Origin: Nocardiopsis sp. FIRDI 009
Lineage (GTDB): Bacteria > Actinomycetota > Actinomycetes > Streptosporangiales > Streptosporangiaceae
DNA length: 64,000 bases
Direction of reading: 5' to 3'
NCBI RefSeq assembly: GCF_003386285.1
Contig: NZ_QPNC01000019.1
Coordinates: 350,173-414,172 of the forward strand
Part shown: positions 1-7,941 of the stretch, piece after piece
How positions within the stretch are numbered: the first letter of the stretch is position 1
Layout of the letters: every line of letters begins with the position of its first letter
Program-made: the position numbers and the translations under genes
The notes under the pieces: model-generated
The model's database searches: none
Told to the model about the DNA's origin: nothing
Seen by the model: only the letters and a program-made list of their open reading frames with translations

Positions 1-570
1 GGTCCCCTCCTGGCGCAGGGAGCCCAGCAGTTCGACGATGGTGCCCTCGGAGCGCTTGTCCACCCCGGCGAAGGGTTCGTCGAGCAGCAGGACGTCGGCG
101 CCCTGGGCGATGGCGCGGGCGACGAAGGCGCGTTTGCGCTGGCCGCCGGAGAGGGCGCCGATCTGGCGGTCGGCCAGGTCGGTCAGGTCGACGCGGTCCA
201 GGGCGTGGTCGACGGCCTGCCGGTCGGTGGCGCGGGGGCGGCGGCGCGCACCCATGTGCCCGTAGCGGCCCATCATGACGACGTCGCGCACGCGCACGGG
301 GAAGGCCCAGTCGACCTGTTCGGACTGGGGGACGTAGCCGACCAGTCCCTCCCTGCGCGCGGCCGAGCTGGCGCGGCCCAGGATCCGGACCTGGCCCCGG
401 TCGGTGGGAACCAGGCCCAGGATGGTCTTGAACAGGGTGGACTTGCCCGAACCGTTGGTGCCGAGCAGGCCGCAGACCCGCCCGGGTCGCACGGTGAGGC
501 TGACGTCCTCCAGGGCGAGGACGTCGCCGTAGCGGACGGTCGCCCCGGTGACCTCGATGGCGGGGATCAT
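1..570 (-). CDS. Manganese/zinc-type ABC importer ATPase, 3' end cut by window edge
   Basis: The 190 visible residues form a metal-importer ABC ATPase that would power uptake through a membrane permease presumably encoded just beyond the left edge. Visible motifs are Walker A GTNGSGKST (residues 37-45), the Q-loop Gln82, the signature LSGGQ (140-144) and Walker B DVLLLDEP (159-166). The ATG at 570 is preceded by a good ribosome site, GAGGAG, 4 nt upstream. The stop of the substrate-binding lipoprotein gene lies only 8 nt upstream, so the two are one operon. Metal specificity is inferred from the partner lipoprotein, not from this protein. The C-terminal D-loop and H-loop region lies mostly outside the window. 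Confidence 0.93.
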   Translation of the reverse strand, partial: MIPAIEVTGATVRYGDVLALEDVSLTVRPGRVCGLLGTNGSGKSTLFKTILGLVPTDRGQVRILGRASSAARREGLVGYVPQSEQVDWAFPVRVRDVVMMGRYGHMGARRRPRATDRQAVDHALDRVDLTDLADRQIGALSGGQRKRAFVARAIAQGADVLLLDEPFAGVDKRSEGTIVELLGSLRQEGT

Positions 571-578
571 GGCTCTCC

Positions 579-1529
579 TCACCCGGCGCTCTCGGTGAGG
601 CCCTCGACGATGGCCTCGGCGTCGTAGCGGATCAGGTCCAGGTAGGTGGGGACGGGGCCGCCCTCCTCCGACAGGGAGTCGACGTACAGGACGCGGCCCA
701 TCTCGGCGCCGGTCTCGCGGGCGACCGAGCGCTGGGTGCTGTCGTTGACGGTGCTCTCGCAGAACAGGGTGGGGACGTCGTTGGAGCGGACGAACTCGGT
801 CACGGCGGCGGTCTGCTGGGGGGTGGCCTCGCCCTCGGAGTTGACCGACCACAGGTACATCTCGGTCAGTCCGGCGTCGCGTGCCAGGTAGGGGAAGGCT
901 CCCTCGCAGGTGACCAGGGCGCGGCTGGACTCGGGGACCTCGGCCAGTTCGCTCTCCAGGAAGGCGCCGACCTCGGCGATCTCGGCCTTGTAGGACTCGG
1001 CCGCGGCGTCGTAGTCCGCCTCGCCCTCGGGGTCGAGTTCGACGAGGGCGTCGCGGATGTTGTCGACGTAGATCTGGGCGTTGTCGGGGGACATCCAGGC
1101 GTGCGGGTTGGGTTCGCCCTCGTAGTCGCCCGAGGCGATGGGGATGGGTTCGATGCCCTCGCTGATGGTCGCGGTGGGGGCGTCGATGCGGTCGGTGAAC
1201 TGCTGGAACCAGGCCTCCAGACCCATGCCGTTCTCCAGGATGAGGTCGGCGTCCTGACCGCGGGCCAGGTCGTCGGGGGTGGGTTCGTAGACGTGGATGT
1301 CGACGCCGGGGCGGGTGATGGAGACGACCTCGACCCGGTCGGCGGCCACGTTGCGCGCCATGTCGGCGATGACGGTGAACGTGGTCAGGACGAGGGGGCG
1401 CCCGTCCTGGTCGGTGTCGCCGGAGGAGGGCGAACCGGCGGAGCAGGCGGTCAGGGCGAGGCCGGTCGTGGCCGCGGCGAGCACGATCGACCACGATCTT
1501 GAGGGGGAATCATCTCTAAAGTTCGGCAC
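579..1529 (-). CDS. Metal ABC transporter substrate-binding lipoprotein (Mn-type ligand set)
   Basis: This is a cluster A-I (TroA/PsaA/ZnuA) solute-binding protein that captures a divalent metal outside the membrane. From the GTG at 1529 it has a signal peptide with two Arg, a hydrophobic run and the lipobox LTAC (Cys29). Likely ligands are His in IHVYEP, His in NPHAWM, Glu in CEGAFPY and Asp in YVDSLS. A His-His-Glu-Asp set is the Mn/Fe pattern; zinc proteins usually have a third His and a His-rich loop, which is absent. An in-frame GTG at 1580 is possible, but it would put a dyad operator inside the gene and spoil the signal peptide. The GTG at 1529 lies inside that dyad, about 9 nt after GATAAA, which suggests a leaderless mRNA. 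Confidence 0.9.
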   Translation of the reverse strand: MPNFRDDSPSRSWSIVLAAATTGLALTACSAGSPSSGDTDQDGRPLVLTTFTVIADMARNVAADRVEVVSITRPGVDIHVYEPTPDDLARGQDADLILENGMGLEAWFQQFTDRIDAPTATISEGIEPIPIASGDYEGEPNPHAWMSPDNAQIYVDNIRDALVELDPEGEADYDAAAESYKAEIAEVGAFLESELAEVPESSRALVTCEGAFPYLARDAGLTEMYLWSVNSEGEATPQQTAAVTEFVRSNDVPTLFCESTVNDSTQRSVARETGAEMGRVLYVDSLSEEGGPVPTYLDLIRYDAEAIVEGLTESAG

Positions 1530-1539
1530 GCCTAACTTT
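1518..1539. promoter_or_regulatory. DtxR/MntR-type operator over the importer start codon
   Basis: A 22-bp inverted repeat reads, on the minus strand, AAAGTT-A-GGC-GT-GCC-G-AACTTT. All arm positions pair except one pair of bases. The TTAGGC/GCC core resembles DtxR-family operators. It covers the likely start codon of the substrate-binding protein and lies next to a GATAAA -10-like box, so a bound repressor would block transcription. The likely partner is the MntR-like gene at 19484-20182. Binding is inferred. Confidence 0.75.
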
Positions 1540-1681
1540 TTATCACAGGGAAACCAAACTCCACCACGGGGGTGGATCACACCGGGGCGGAGCGCGACCG
1601 CTCCGATTCCGGACCCACCGGAGCGGTCGGACCGGTACCCTCCAAACGTTCGGACGGTGAGTGACGTGCGGGAGGTGCCCG

Positions 1682-2644
1682 GTGGCCGACACCTGGACCG
1701 CGATCGACTTCGAGACCGCCAACCAGGACCGGGGCAGCGTCTGCGCGGTCGGGCTCGTGCGGGTGGTCGACGGCGAGCCGGTGGAGCGCCACTCCACCCT
1801 GATCCGCCCGCCCGACCCCGTCGGCCACTTCTCCCACCACAACGTCGCCGTCCACGGCATCACCGCGACCGACGTCGCCGACGCCCCGGCCTGGGAGGCC
1901 GTCTGGCGGCGCATCCTCGACTTCGCCGACGGCGGCGCCCTGGTCGCGCACAACGCCCCCTTCGACATGGGGGTGGTGCGGCGCGCGTGCGCCCACACCG
2001 GTCTGGGGCACCCCGCGATCGACTACGCCTGCACGCTCGCGCTGTCCCGGCGCACCTGGCGCACCCTGGCCGACCACCGCCTGCCCACCGTGTGCGCGCA
2101 CATCGGCCATCCGGTCACCCGCCACCACCGCGCCGACGCCGACGCCGAGGCCGCCGCCCGCGTCATGATCGCGGCGATGGCCGAGCACGGCACCACGTCC
2201 CTGGGCGAGTTGTCCCGCGCCGCGGGGCTGCGTCTGGGGCGGCTGGACGCCGTGACGGACCCGCCCCCACCCGTCACCGCCCCCGCCGCCTCCGCGCCCG
2301 TCCAGGACCGGTTCGACCGGTGGCGGCGGGCCGCCGAGACTACCCTGCCCGAGGCCGCGGCCGACGCCGACCCCTCCGGCCCCCTGTACGGGCGCACCGT
2401 GTGCGTGTCCGGCGACCTGTCGGCCATGGACAAGCCCGAGGCGTGGCGACGCATCGCCGAGGCGGGTGGCCACCCCGCCAAGAACGTCACCCGGAAGACC
2501 GACGTGCTGGTGGTGGGCGACCACGCCGGGACCGGCAAGACCGCCAAGCAGGCGCGGGCCGAGACCTACCGCGAGCGCGGTCAGCGCATCGACATCATCA
2601 CCGAGGCCGACCTGCTGGCCCGGCTCGGCATGGCCGGGGCCTGA
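1682..2644 (+). CDS. DEDDh 3'-5' exonuclease fused to a BRCT domain
   Basis: The N-terminal half is a DnaQ-like exonuclease. It shows the first acidic motif AIDFETAN, the second in VAHNAPFDMGV and the His-Asp motif HRADADAEA, so the DEDDh ligands are present. After a Pro/Ala linker, residues from about 235 form a BRCT domain (GRTVCVSGDLSAM, AGGHPAKNVTRKTDVLVVGD), as in NAD-dependent DNA ligase. The GTG at 1682 was chosen because GGAGG lies 6 nt upstream; a GTG at 1661 lacks this. Family members are thought to act in DNA repair or as epsilon-like nucleases. It stands alone, divergent from the metal importer and convergent with a TetR gene. Confidence 0.88.
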   Translation: MADTWTAIDFETANQDRGSVCAVGLVRVVDGEPVERHSTLIRPPDPVGHFSHHNVAVHGITATDVADAPAWEAVWRRILDFADGGALVAHNAPFDMGVVRRACAHTGLGHPAIDYACTLALSRRTWRTLADHRLPTVCAHIGHPVTRHHRADADAEAAARVMIAAMAEHGTTSLGELSRAAGLRLGRLDAVTDPPPPVTAPAASAPVQDRFDRWRRAAETTLPEAAADADPSGPLYGRTVCVSGDLSAMDKPEAWRRIAEAGGHPAKNVTRKTDVLVVGDHAGTGKTAKQARAETYRERGQRIDIITEADLLARLGMAGA

Positions 2645-2659
2645 GGAGGGCCCGGCCCC

Positions 2660-3316
2660 TCACCGCGCCGACGCGCCGGGGGCGGGCGCCAGGTCGGTCA
2701 CCTGCCGCAGGAGGGCCTCGGTGGCCCACGCGCGCCAACGGTCGACGCTCCAGCCGCACTGGACAGTGTGCAGCGTGAACACCTCGGGGCTGAGCAGTGC
2801 CAAGGCGGTGTCGGCGGCCTCCTGCGCGGTCAGCCCCGGGCGCAGCGCCCCGCGTTCGGCGAGGCGTTCGGCGAAGGCGCGCTGCACCGCCCTGCGCTGG
2901 CCGACGTTGGTCCGCCACAGTGCGCGAAGGTCGTCGTCGGAGTCGGCCGCGCCGCGCAGGACCTCGGCCAGCGGGGCCACCCGTTCCATGACCGCGGTGG
3001 CCCCGGCCACCTGGAGCCGGATCTGCTCGGCGGCGTCGGGTGCGGACAGCGCCTCGCGCGCCCAGGGGCGGTCCAGGGTGGCCACGGGTTCGGCGTCCCC
3101 GGCCACGGCCTGGTCCAGGGCCTCCTTCAGGACCGCCGCCTTGGTGCCGAAGGCGTTGTAGACGGTCTGGGCGGCCACCCCCGCCTCCTTGGCCACACTC
3201 TGGATGCTGGTGGCCGCGTAACCCCTCGTGGTGAACAGCCGGGTCGCGGCCTCGGCGACGCGGGCGCGGGTCGCGCGGGTCCGGGCGAGGCGCCCGTCGG
3301 TGCCGTGTGTGCTCAT
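2660..3316 (-). CDS. TetR/AcrR-family transcriptional regulator
   Basis: The N-terminal helix-turn-helix is clear (EAATRLFTTRGYAATSIQSVAKEAGVAAQTVYNAFGTKAAVLKEA), followed by a helical ligand domain of about 150 residues that does not reveal an effector. The second of two in-frame ATGs (3316 rather than 3325) was chosen because AGGA lies at a better distance. It is divergent from the saccharopine-dehydrogenase-like gene at 3428, with a small dyad between them, so it most likely represses that gene and itself. It is convergent with the exonuclease-BRCT gene, leaving 15 nt between stops. Confidence 0.9.
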   Translation of the reverse strand: MSTHGTDGRLARTRATRARVAEAATRLFTTRGYAATSIQSVAKEAGVAAQTVYNAFGTKAAVLKEALDQAVAGDAEPVATLDRPWAREALSAPDAAEQIRLQVAGATAVMERVAPLAEVLRGAADSDDDLRALWRTNVGQRRAVQRAFAERLAERGALRPGLTAQEAADTALALLSPEVFTLHTVQCGWSVDRWRAWATEALLRQVTDLAPAPGASAR

Positions 3317-3341
3317 GGCCACCATCCTACGAGTTGACTGT

Positions 3342-3355
3342 AGTGGCGCTCCACT
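3342..3355. promoter_or_regulatory. Candidate TetR operator
   Basis: The 14-bp dyad AGTGG-CGCT-CCACT lies between the divergent TetR gene and the gene at 3428, next to an AT-rich stretch (3356-3372) suitable for a promoter. The arms are only 5 bp, so this is a suggestion from position and symmetry. Confidence 0.4.
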
Positions 3356-3427
3356 TATCTTATTAGATCATAACTACAGAAACTTTCGGCGTCGCCGAGG
3401 AGCGACACCGGGACGGAAGGGGCGGAC

Positions 3428-4378
3428 ATGCGGGTTCTGGTACTGGGTGGCTACGGAGCTGTGGGATCCCTGGTCATTGAACGGCTGCGCGCGTGGGGTC
3501 ACACCTGTTGGAGCGCGGGCCGCGACCCCCGGCGCGCTGACCGCGTCGTGGACGCCGGCTCCCCGGAGACGGGCGGGTTCCGGGAGGCGGTGGAGGACGC
3601 GGACGTGGTGGTCAACACCTCCGGAGCCGAGGACCCGGCCCTGGTCGCCATCGCCGCCCAGCGGGGTGCGGCCTTCGTCGACGCCACCGCCACCCACACC
3701 TACGTGGCGGCCGTGGAACGGCTGTCCCCACGCGCACCGGTCCTGCTCAACGTCGGACTCGCGCCCGGCCTGACCAACCTGCTCGCCGCCGACCTGCACA
3801 CCCGCGCTCCGGGCGGCGCTCCGATCGACCTGGCCGTCGTCCTGGGCGCCGGTGAGGAACACGGGGCGGCGGGCGCGGCGTGGGCGTTCGGCCTGCTGGG
3901 CCGTTCCTTCCCCGACCCGGCCACCCGCACACCGGTGCGCAACTACACGCGCCCGTCGGTGTTCACCCTGCCCGGCCAGGGTCGGCGGCGTCTGTACCGG
4001 GCCGACTTCAGCGACCAGCACGTCCTCACCCGCGACCTCGGCCGACCGGTGCGCACCCACTTCGGCGTGGACTCCGCGCCCCTGACCGTCGCCCTGGCCG
4101 CTCTCACCCGGCTGCCCGGCGCCCGCCGCCTGCCCACCGGATTCCACCTGCCCGGCTCGGAGACCTGGACGGTCCTCGCGCGCGCCGGGGAGCGCGTGCG
4201 CTGGGCGCGCGGGCACGGTCAGTCTCGGGCCACCGCCGCCCTGGCCGCCTGGGCCGTCACACTGACGGACGGCCTGGAGGCGGGGGTGCACCACCTGCAC
4301 GGGGTGGCCGCGCTGGCGGATCTGCCCGAGGACCTGCCGCTGACCCTGGGCGAGACGGTCCGCCCGGGCGTCCGCTGA
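3428..4378 (+). CDS. Saccharopine-dehydrogenase-like NAD(P)-binding protein
   Basis: The protein opens with a Rossmann nucleotide-binding motif, VLGGYGAVGS (residues 5-14), then AGRDPRRAD at the usual ribose-binding strand and VVNTSGAED, as in saccharopine dehydrogenase and related trans-acting enoyl-reductase-like proteins. The C-terminal domain is not diagnostic, so the substrate is unknown. It is 316 aa, shorter than true saccharopine dehydrogenases. The ATG at 3428 follows GGAAGGGGCGG. The divergent TetR gene probably regulates it; it may be an accessory oxidoreductase. Confidence 0.75.
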   Translation: MRVLVLGGYGAVGSLVIERLRAWGHTCWSAGRDPRRADRVVDAGSPETGGFREAVEDADVVVNTSGAEDPALVAIAAQRGAAFVDATATHTYVAAVERLSPRAPVLLNVGLAPGLTNLLAADLHTRAPGGAPIDLAVVLGAGEEHGAAGAAWAFGLLGRSFPDPATRTPVRNYTRPSVFTLPGQGRRRLYRADFSDQHVLTRDLGRPVRTHFGVDSAPLTVALAALTRLPGARRLPTGFHLPGSETWTVLARAGERVRWARGHGQSRATAALAAWAVTLTDGLEAGVHHLHGVAALADLPEDLPLTLGETVRPGVR

Positions 4379-4423
4379 CCCGGATCTCCCCCCGGAGTCG
4401 GGTGACCCGACCGGGCACGCGGC

Positions 4424-5380
4424 TCAGGCCGGGGAGTACCGTTCCGCGCGGGCGCTCGCGGCCCCGGCCGCGTCCTCGGCGACCAGGTCGGCGTTGACGT
4501 CGGTGGCGGCCGTGACCCCGGCCCCCTCGGCGGCGGCGACCATCGCCGCCAGGTCGCTGGTGTTGCCCGCCGCCCAGACCCCCGGGAGGCCGGTCCGTCC
4601 CATCGGCCCCGCGGCGACGAACGCCCCCGTCGGATGTTCGGTGAGCGTTCCGCCGAGCTGTTCGTACAGGTCCGAGCGGGCGCTGAAGCGGGGGGTGACG
4701 GTCACCGCGTCCACCGGGAACTCGTGCCCGTCAGCGAGGACGACCGCCCGCAGCACGCCGCGGTCGACGCGCAGCATCCGCACCGCGCCGTCCACGACCC
4801 TGATGTCCAGCGCGGCCAAATGCTCCCACGCCTCGTCGTCCGGGTCGGGCATGGTGTGGACGAAGAGGGTGACGTCCTGGCTGAGTTGCCGGAACATCAG
4901 GGCCTGGTGGACGCTGGTGGGACCGGTGCCCAGCACGCCGATCCGCTGTCCACGCACCTCCCAGCCGTGGCAGTAGGCGCAGTGCAGGACGCTTCGGCCC
5001 CACAGTTCCCGCACCCCCGGGACGGCGGGGAGTTCGTCGACGAGTCCCGTCGCGAGCAGGAGCCGCCGCGCCCGCACGGTCGGGCCCACGGCCAGGTCCA
5101 CCTCGAAGACCCCGCCCCGGCGGCGCGCGGCCACGGCCCGGTCCTCGTGGACCCTCGCCCCGTACCGTTCGGCCTCCGCGCGGCCCGCGGCGAGCAGGTC
5201 GCGCGGGACGACGCCGTCCAGGCCCAGGACGTTGTGCGCATCCTCGGCCGGGGCGTTGCGCGGTTCACCGTCGTCCACGACGACCACCGACCGCAGCGAC
5301 CGCGCCAGTGTGACGGCCGCGCTCAACCCCGCCGGGCCGCCTCCGATGACCGCCACGTCCACGTTCTGTTCCGTGTTCAC
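4424..5380 (-). CDS. Thioredoxin-reductase-like NAD(P)/FAD disulfide oxidoreductase
   Basis: Residues near the start carry the FAD dinucleotide motif VIGGGPAGLSAA; a CAYC redox pair lies in CAYCHGWE (about residue 134), then a second nucleotide-binding motif VLGTGPTSVHQA. The C-terminal GVWAAGNTSDLAAMVAAAEGAGV is the typical FAD-contacting helix. Length (318 aa) matches thioredoxin reductase. No thioredoxin gene is adjacent, so it may serve another disulfide substrate; similar stand-alone enzymes include GliT/HlmI-like dithiol oxidases. The GTG at 5380 is preceded by GGGGAGGG; longer in-frame ATG starts give low-complexity extensions and were rejected. Confidence 0.85.
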   Translation of the reverse strand: MNTEQNVDVAVIGGGPAGLSAAVTLARSLRSVVVVDDGEPRNAPAEDAHNVLGLDGVVPRDLLAAGRAEAERYGARVHEDRAVAARRRGGVFEVDLAVGPTVRARRLLLATGLVDELPAVPGVRELWGRSVLHCAYCHGWEVRGQRIGVLGTGPTSVHQALMFRQLSQDVTLFVHTMPDPDDEAWEHLAALDIRVVDGAVRMLRVDRGVLRAVVLADGHEFPVDAVTVTPRFSARSDLYEQLGGTLTEHPTGAFVAAGPMGRTGLPGVWAAGNTSDLAAMVAAAEGAGVTAATDVNADLVAEDAAGAASARAERYSPA

Positions 5381-5601
5381 TGTGACATCCCTCCCCGTTG
5401 TGTGGTCCGGCCCCGCTCGGGATGGTTTCGGCGGGGTCGGGTCGCGGCGGTCGGAGGACGGACTCGGGGGAACCGTCCGGCAGGAGGCGGTCCGGTGCGG
5501 GCGACGTCGTCCGCGTCCAGCCGGTCGGCGAGCGCCCACCCGCGCGCCACCGACGACTCCTGACGCCGGTGGCGCACCCGGGCGCGAGGCCGCTGCCCCG
5601 G

Positions 5602-6738
5602 TCAGCCGCGGCTCCCGTAGCGCAGGATGGCGCCGATGTCCGTGCTGGGCTCGCCGTTCTCGCGCAGTTCGGTGAACCCGGAGTCGGACATCACCGCCGA
5701 CCGCAGCATCAGCGCGCTGGCCGGGGCCCGGAAGGCGGTGTTGGGGTCGTCCATGTCGTTGCTGTGCACCCCCACCAGGATCGGTTCGCTCGGCGAACCC
5801 CACAGCTGCGGTTCGCGGTCGCGGTCGGCCCCCACCAGAAGGGTGCGCACCCGCGCCTCCGACAGCATCGGCAGCGTGGGCTCGGTGCCCGCCACGGCCT
5901 GGTCGTGGGCGAGTTTGCGGTAGTACTCCGCGGCCACGTGCTCCTGACCCTGCTCGACGAACTCGCGCAGAGCCTCGGCGGCCGCCTCGTGCAGGCGCTC
6001 CTCGGCGTCGGGACCGCCGCGCCCGCCCGCGACCAGCAGGATCGGCGTGTCGAGCCTGCGCTCGGCCAGGTTGTCGCGCAGGTAGGCGATCGCCTCGGGG
6101 TCACCGCCGACGAAGATCACCTCCGCGTCGACCTCCGCGACCGCGTCCCGGACGTGCTCGGCGACCTTGGCGGTGTTCTCCCGCCACAGGTCCTGGGCGA
6201 CCTGCTTGCCGGGGAAGCGCCCGTTGTAGCCGCCCAGGTTGCCGGGGCCTCCCCGGCTCATGACGTCGATGCCGTGCAGATCCTTGCCGGTCAGGTCGCG
6301 GTCCGCCGCGGGCCTGCGGGACGGGGTGGCGGGGTAGGCGGTCACGTGCGCGTTGACGCGGTCCAGCGCCACCAGGACGTAGGGCAGGTGGCGGCCCCGG
6401 TCGATGGCCACGGGCAGCACGTCGGGGATCGGCAGCCACGTGGCGCGGTCCTGCCTGGGGGGTTCGGTGAGCGTGTGCGTGGCCAGGAGCTGACCGTCGG
6501 AGGCGAACAGGGACTGGCCGTGCGTACCGAACGCCCGCGAGTCCCCCTCGCCGACGGCCTCCTCCAGGGCGTTGAGCGTGGCCTCGTCGGTGCCCAGGGA
6601 GGCCAGCTCCTCGCGCAGGTGGCGCCAGCGCAGCTCGATTTCCTTGTCGGCGTCCCTGGTGCTGCGGCTGGTGTCCAGGTGCACCGAGGCCACCGGAGTG
6701 TCGCTTTCGTACAGAGGACGCAGAAAACCAAGGTCCAT
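5602..6738 (-). CDS. Rv2629/baeRF-family protein (bacterial eRF1-like, ribosome-linked)
   Basis: The 378-aa sequence matches the actinobacterial Rv2629-like family (the baeRF2 group of bacterial eRF1/Vms1-like proteins). Recognisable parts are the N-terminal LRPLYESDTPVASVHLDTSRS, the central RPAADRDLTGKDLHGIDVMSRGGPGNLGGYNGRFPGKQVAQ and the C-terminal ILVGVHSNDMDDPNTAF. Family members are proposed to act at ribosomes during stress or dormancy, and Rv2629 is a dormancy-regulon gene in mycobacteria. Here it is single and divergent from an AraC gene; I see no convincing DosR box in 6739-7010. Function is by family only. Confidence 0.8.
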   Translation of the reverse strand: MDLGFLRPLYESDTPVASVHLDTSRSTRDADKEIELRWRHLREELASLGTDEATLNALEEAVGEGDSRAFGTHGQSLFASDGQLLATHTLTEPPRQDRATWLPIPDVLPVAIDRGRHLPYVLVALDRVNAHVTAYPATPSRRPAADRDLTGKDLHGIDVMSRGGPGNLGGYNGRFPGKQVAQDLWRENTAKVAEHVRDAVAEVDAEVIFVGGDPEAIAYLRDNLAERRLDTPILLVAGGRGGPDAEERLHEAAAEALREFVEQGQEHVAAEYYRKLAHDQAVAGTEPTLPMLSEARVRTLLVGADRDREPQLWGSPSEPILVGVHSNDMDDPNTAFRAPASALMLRSAVMSDSGFTELRENGEPSTDIGAILRYGSRG

Positions 6739-7010
6739 GTGTCCGCGGAGCGTGTGTTCCCCGCCCCGCTCACCTCCTTCTCAGGGTCGGCCGTCAGGCC
6801 ATCCTGGTTTCCATGGTGCGCGCCCGCGGGGGTCGGCACGTCGGACCAGACGCGCTTCTTGCCCAACGATGTCCTGGGCTTGCCCGAGCCAAGAGGCGCG
6901 GCGACGGGTCCGTGGAGCCCGAACGGACCTGACCGGAACCGACCCGGGACTGTCGGGTCCGAACGGTGCCGCCACTCCTAACGTTGGCGGTGGAAAAGGG
7001 AGGTGGGACC

Positions 7011-7883
7011 GTGTTGGAACGGCTGAACCGGGCTCTGGAGCGGATCGAGGACGACCTCGGCGGCGAGGTGGACGTGGCGGCGGTGGCGCGTGAGGCGCTC
7101 ACCACCGAGCACCACTTCCGGCGGATGTTCTCGGCGCTGGCCGGAATGCCGTTGTCGGAGTACGTGCGGCGGCGCCGCCTGACGCTGGCCGGGGCCGAGG
7201 TGCTCGACGGGCGGCGCACCCTGCTGGAGGTCGCGGTACGCCACGGCTACGGGTCGGCGGAGGCGTTCACCCGGGCCTTCCGCGCCCTGCACGGGGTGAG
7301 TCCGGGCCAGGCCCGGCGCGCTGGAGCGGTCCTGCGCTCCCAACCCCGACTGATGTTTCGCCTGACCGTCGAAGGGAGCGAGGACATGCGTTATCGCGTC
7401 GTGGACAAGGAGGCGTTCCGCCTGGTGGGCCACAGGGCGCGCGTGCCGCTGGTGCACGAGGGGCCGAACCCGGCCATCGAGGGGTTCGTCCGGGGACTGG
7501 GCGCGAAGGAGCACGCCCGGCTCGCGCGGATGAGCGACCAGGAGCCCGAGGGGCTGCTCTCGGTGACCGACGACATCGACCCCGACCGCGGGGAGGGCAG
7601 CGAACTGGACTACTACCGGGCCGTCGCCACGACCGCCCCCGCCCCCGAGGGCATGGACACGCTGGAGGTGTCGGCCAGGACGTGGGCGGTCTTCCCGTTC
7701 GAGGCCGCCGCCGACGAGATGCCCGAGGCCGTGCAGCGGTTGTGGGCCGACGCCTACGCGCAGTGGTTCCCGTCGAACCCGGCCTACCGGACGGTCGCGG
7801 GACCCGAGATCCTGCGGGTGGAGTACGCCGCGGACGGCAGCGGGGCCGAGGGTGAGCTCTGGGTGCCGGTGGAGCGGGCCTGA
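7011..7883 (+). CDS. AraC-family regulator with C-terminal GyrI-like ligand domain
   Basis: Residues 1 to about 105 form the AraC double helix-turn-helix (VAAVAREALTTEHHFRRMFSALAG, then LLEVAVRHGYGSAEAFTRAFRALHGVSPGQAR). From residue 125 onward is a GyrI/Rob-type effector-binding domain (MRYRVVDKEAFRLVGHRARVPL ... EILRVEY). This DNA-binding-first, ligand-second order is that of Rob/TipA-like multidrug responders. The GTG at 7011 follows GGGAGGTGGGACC. The nearest transporter, an MFS gene, is convergent downstream and so not an obvious target. Confidence 0.88.
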   Translation: MLERLNRALERIEDDLGGEVDVAAVAREALTTEHHFRRMFSALAGMPLSEYVRRRRLTLAGAEVLDGRRTLLEVAVRHGYGSAEAFTRAFRALHGVSPGQARRAGAVLRSQPRLMFRLTVEGSEDMRYRVVDKEAFRLVGHRARVPLVHEGPNPAIEGFVRGLGAKEHARLARMSDQEPEGLLSVTDDIDPDRGEGSELDYYRAVATTAPAPEGMDTLEVSARTWAVFPFEAAADEMPEAVQRLWADAYAQWFPSNPAYRTVAGPEILRVEYAADGSGAEGELWVPVERA

Positions 7884-7887
7884 GCAC

Positions 7888-7920
7888 GCGGGGCGCCGTC
7901 CGGAGGGGACGGCGCCCCGC
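7888..7920. terminator. Bidirectional hairpin terminator
   Basis: A 14-bp perfect inverted repeat (GCGGGGCGCCGTCC and its complement) with a 5-nt loop lies between the convergent AraC and MFS genes. There is no T-tract, as is common in actinomycetes. Confidence 0.75.
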
Positions 7921-7941
7921 CGGTGGGCCCGCGTTCGGGGG

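Noticed and set aside
6739..7010. DosR-like box before the Rv2629-type gene
   Set aside because: GGGACTGTCGGGTCC near 6950 has only a loose resemblance and lies nearer the AraC gene.
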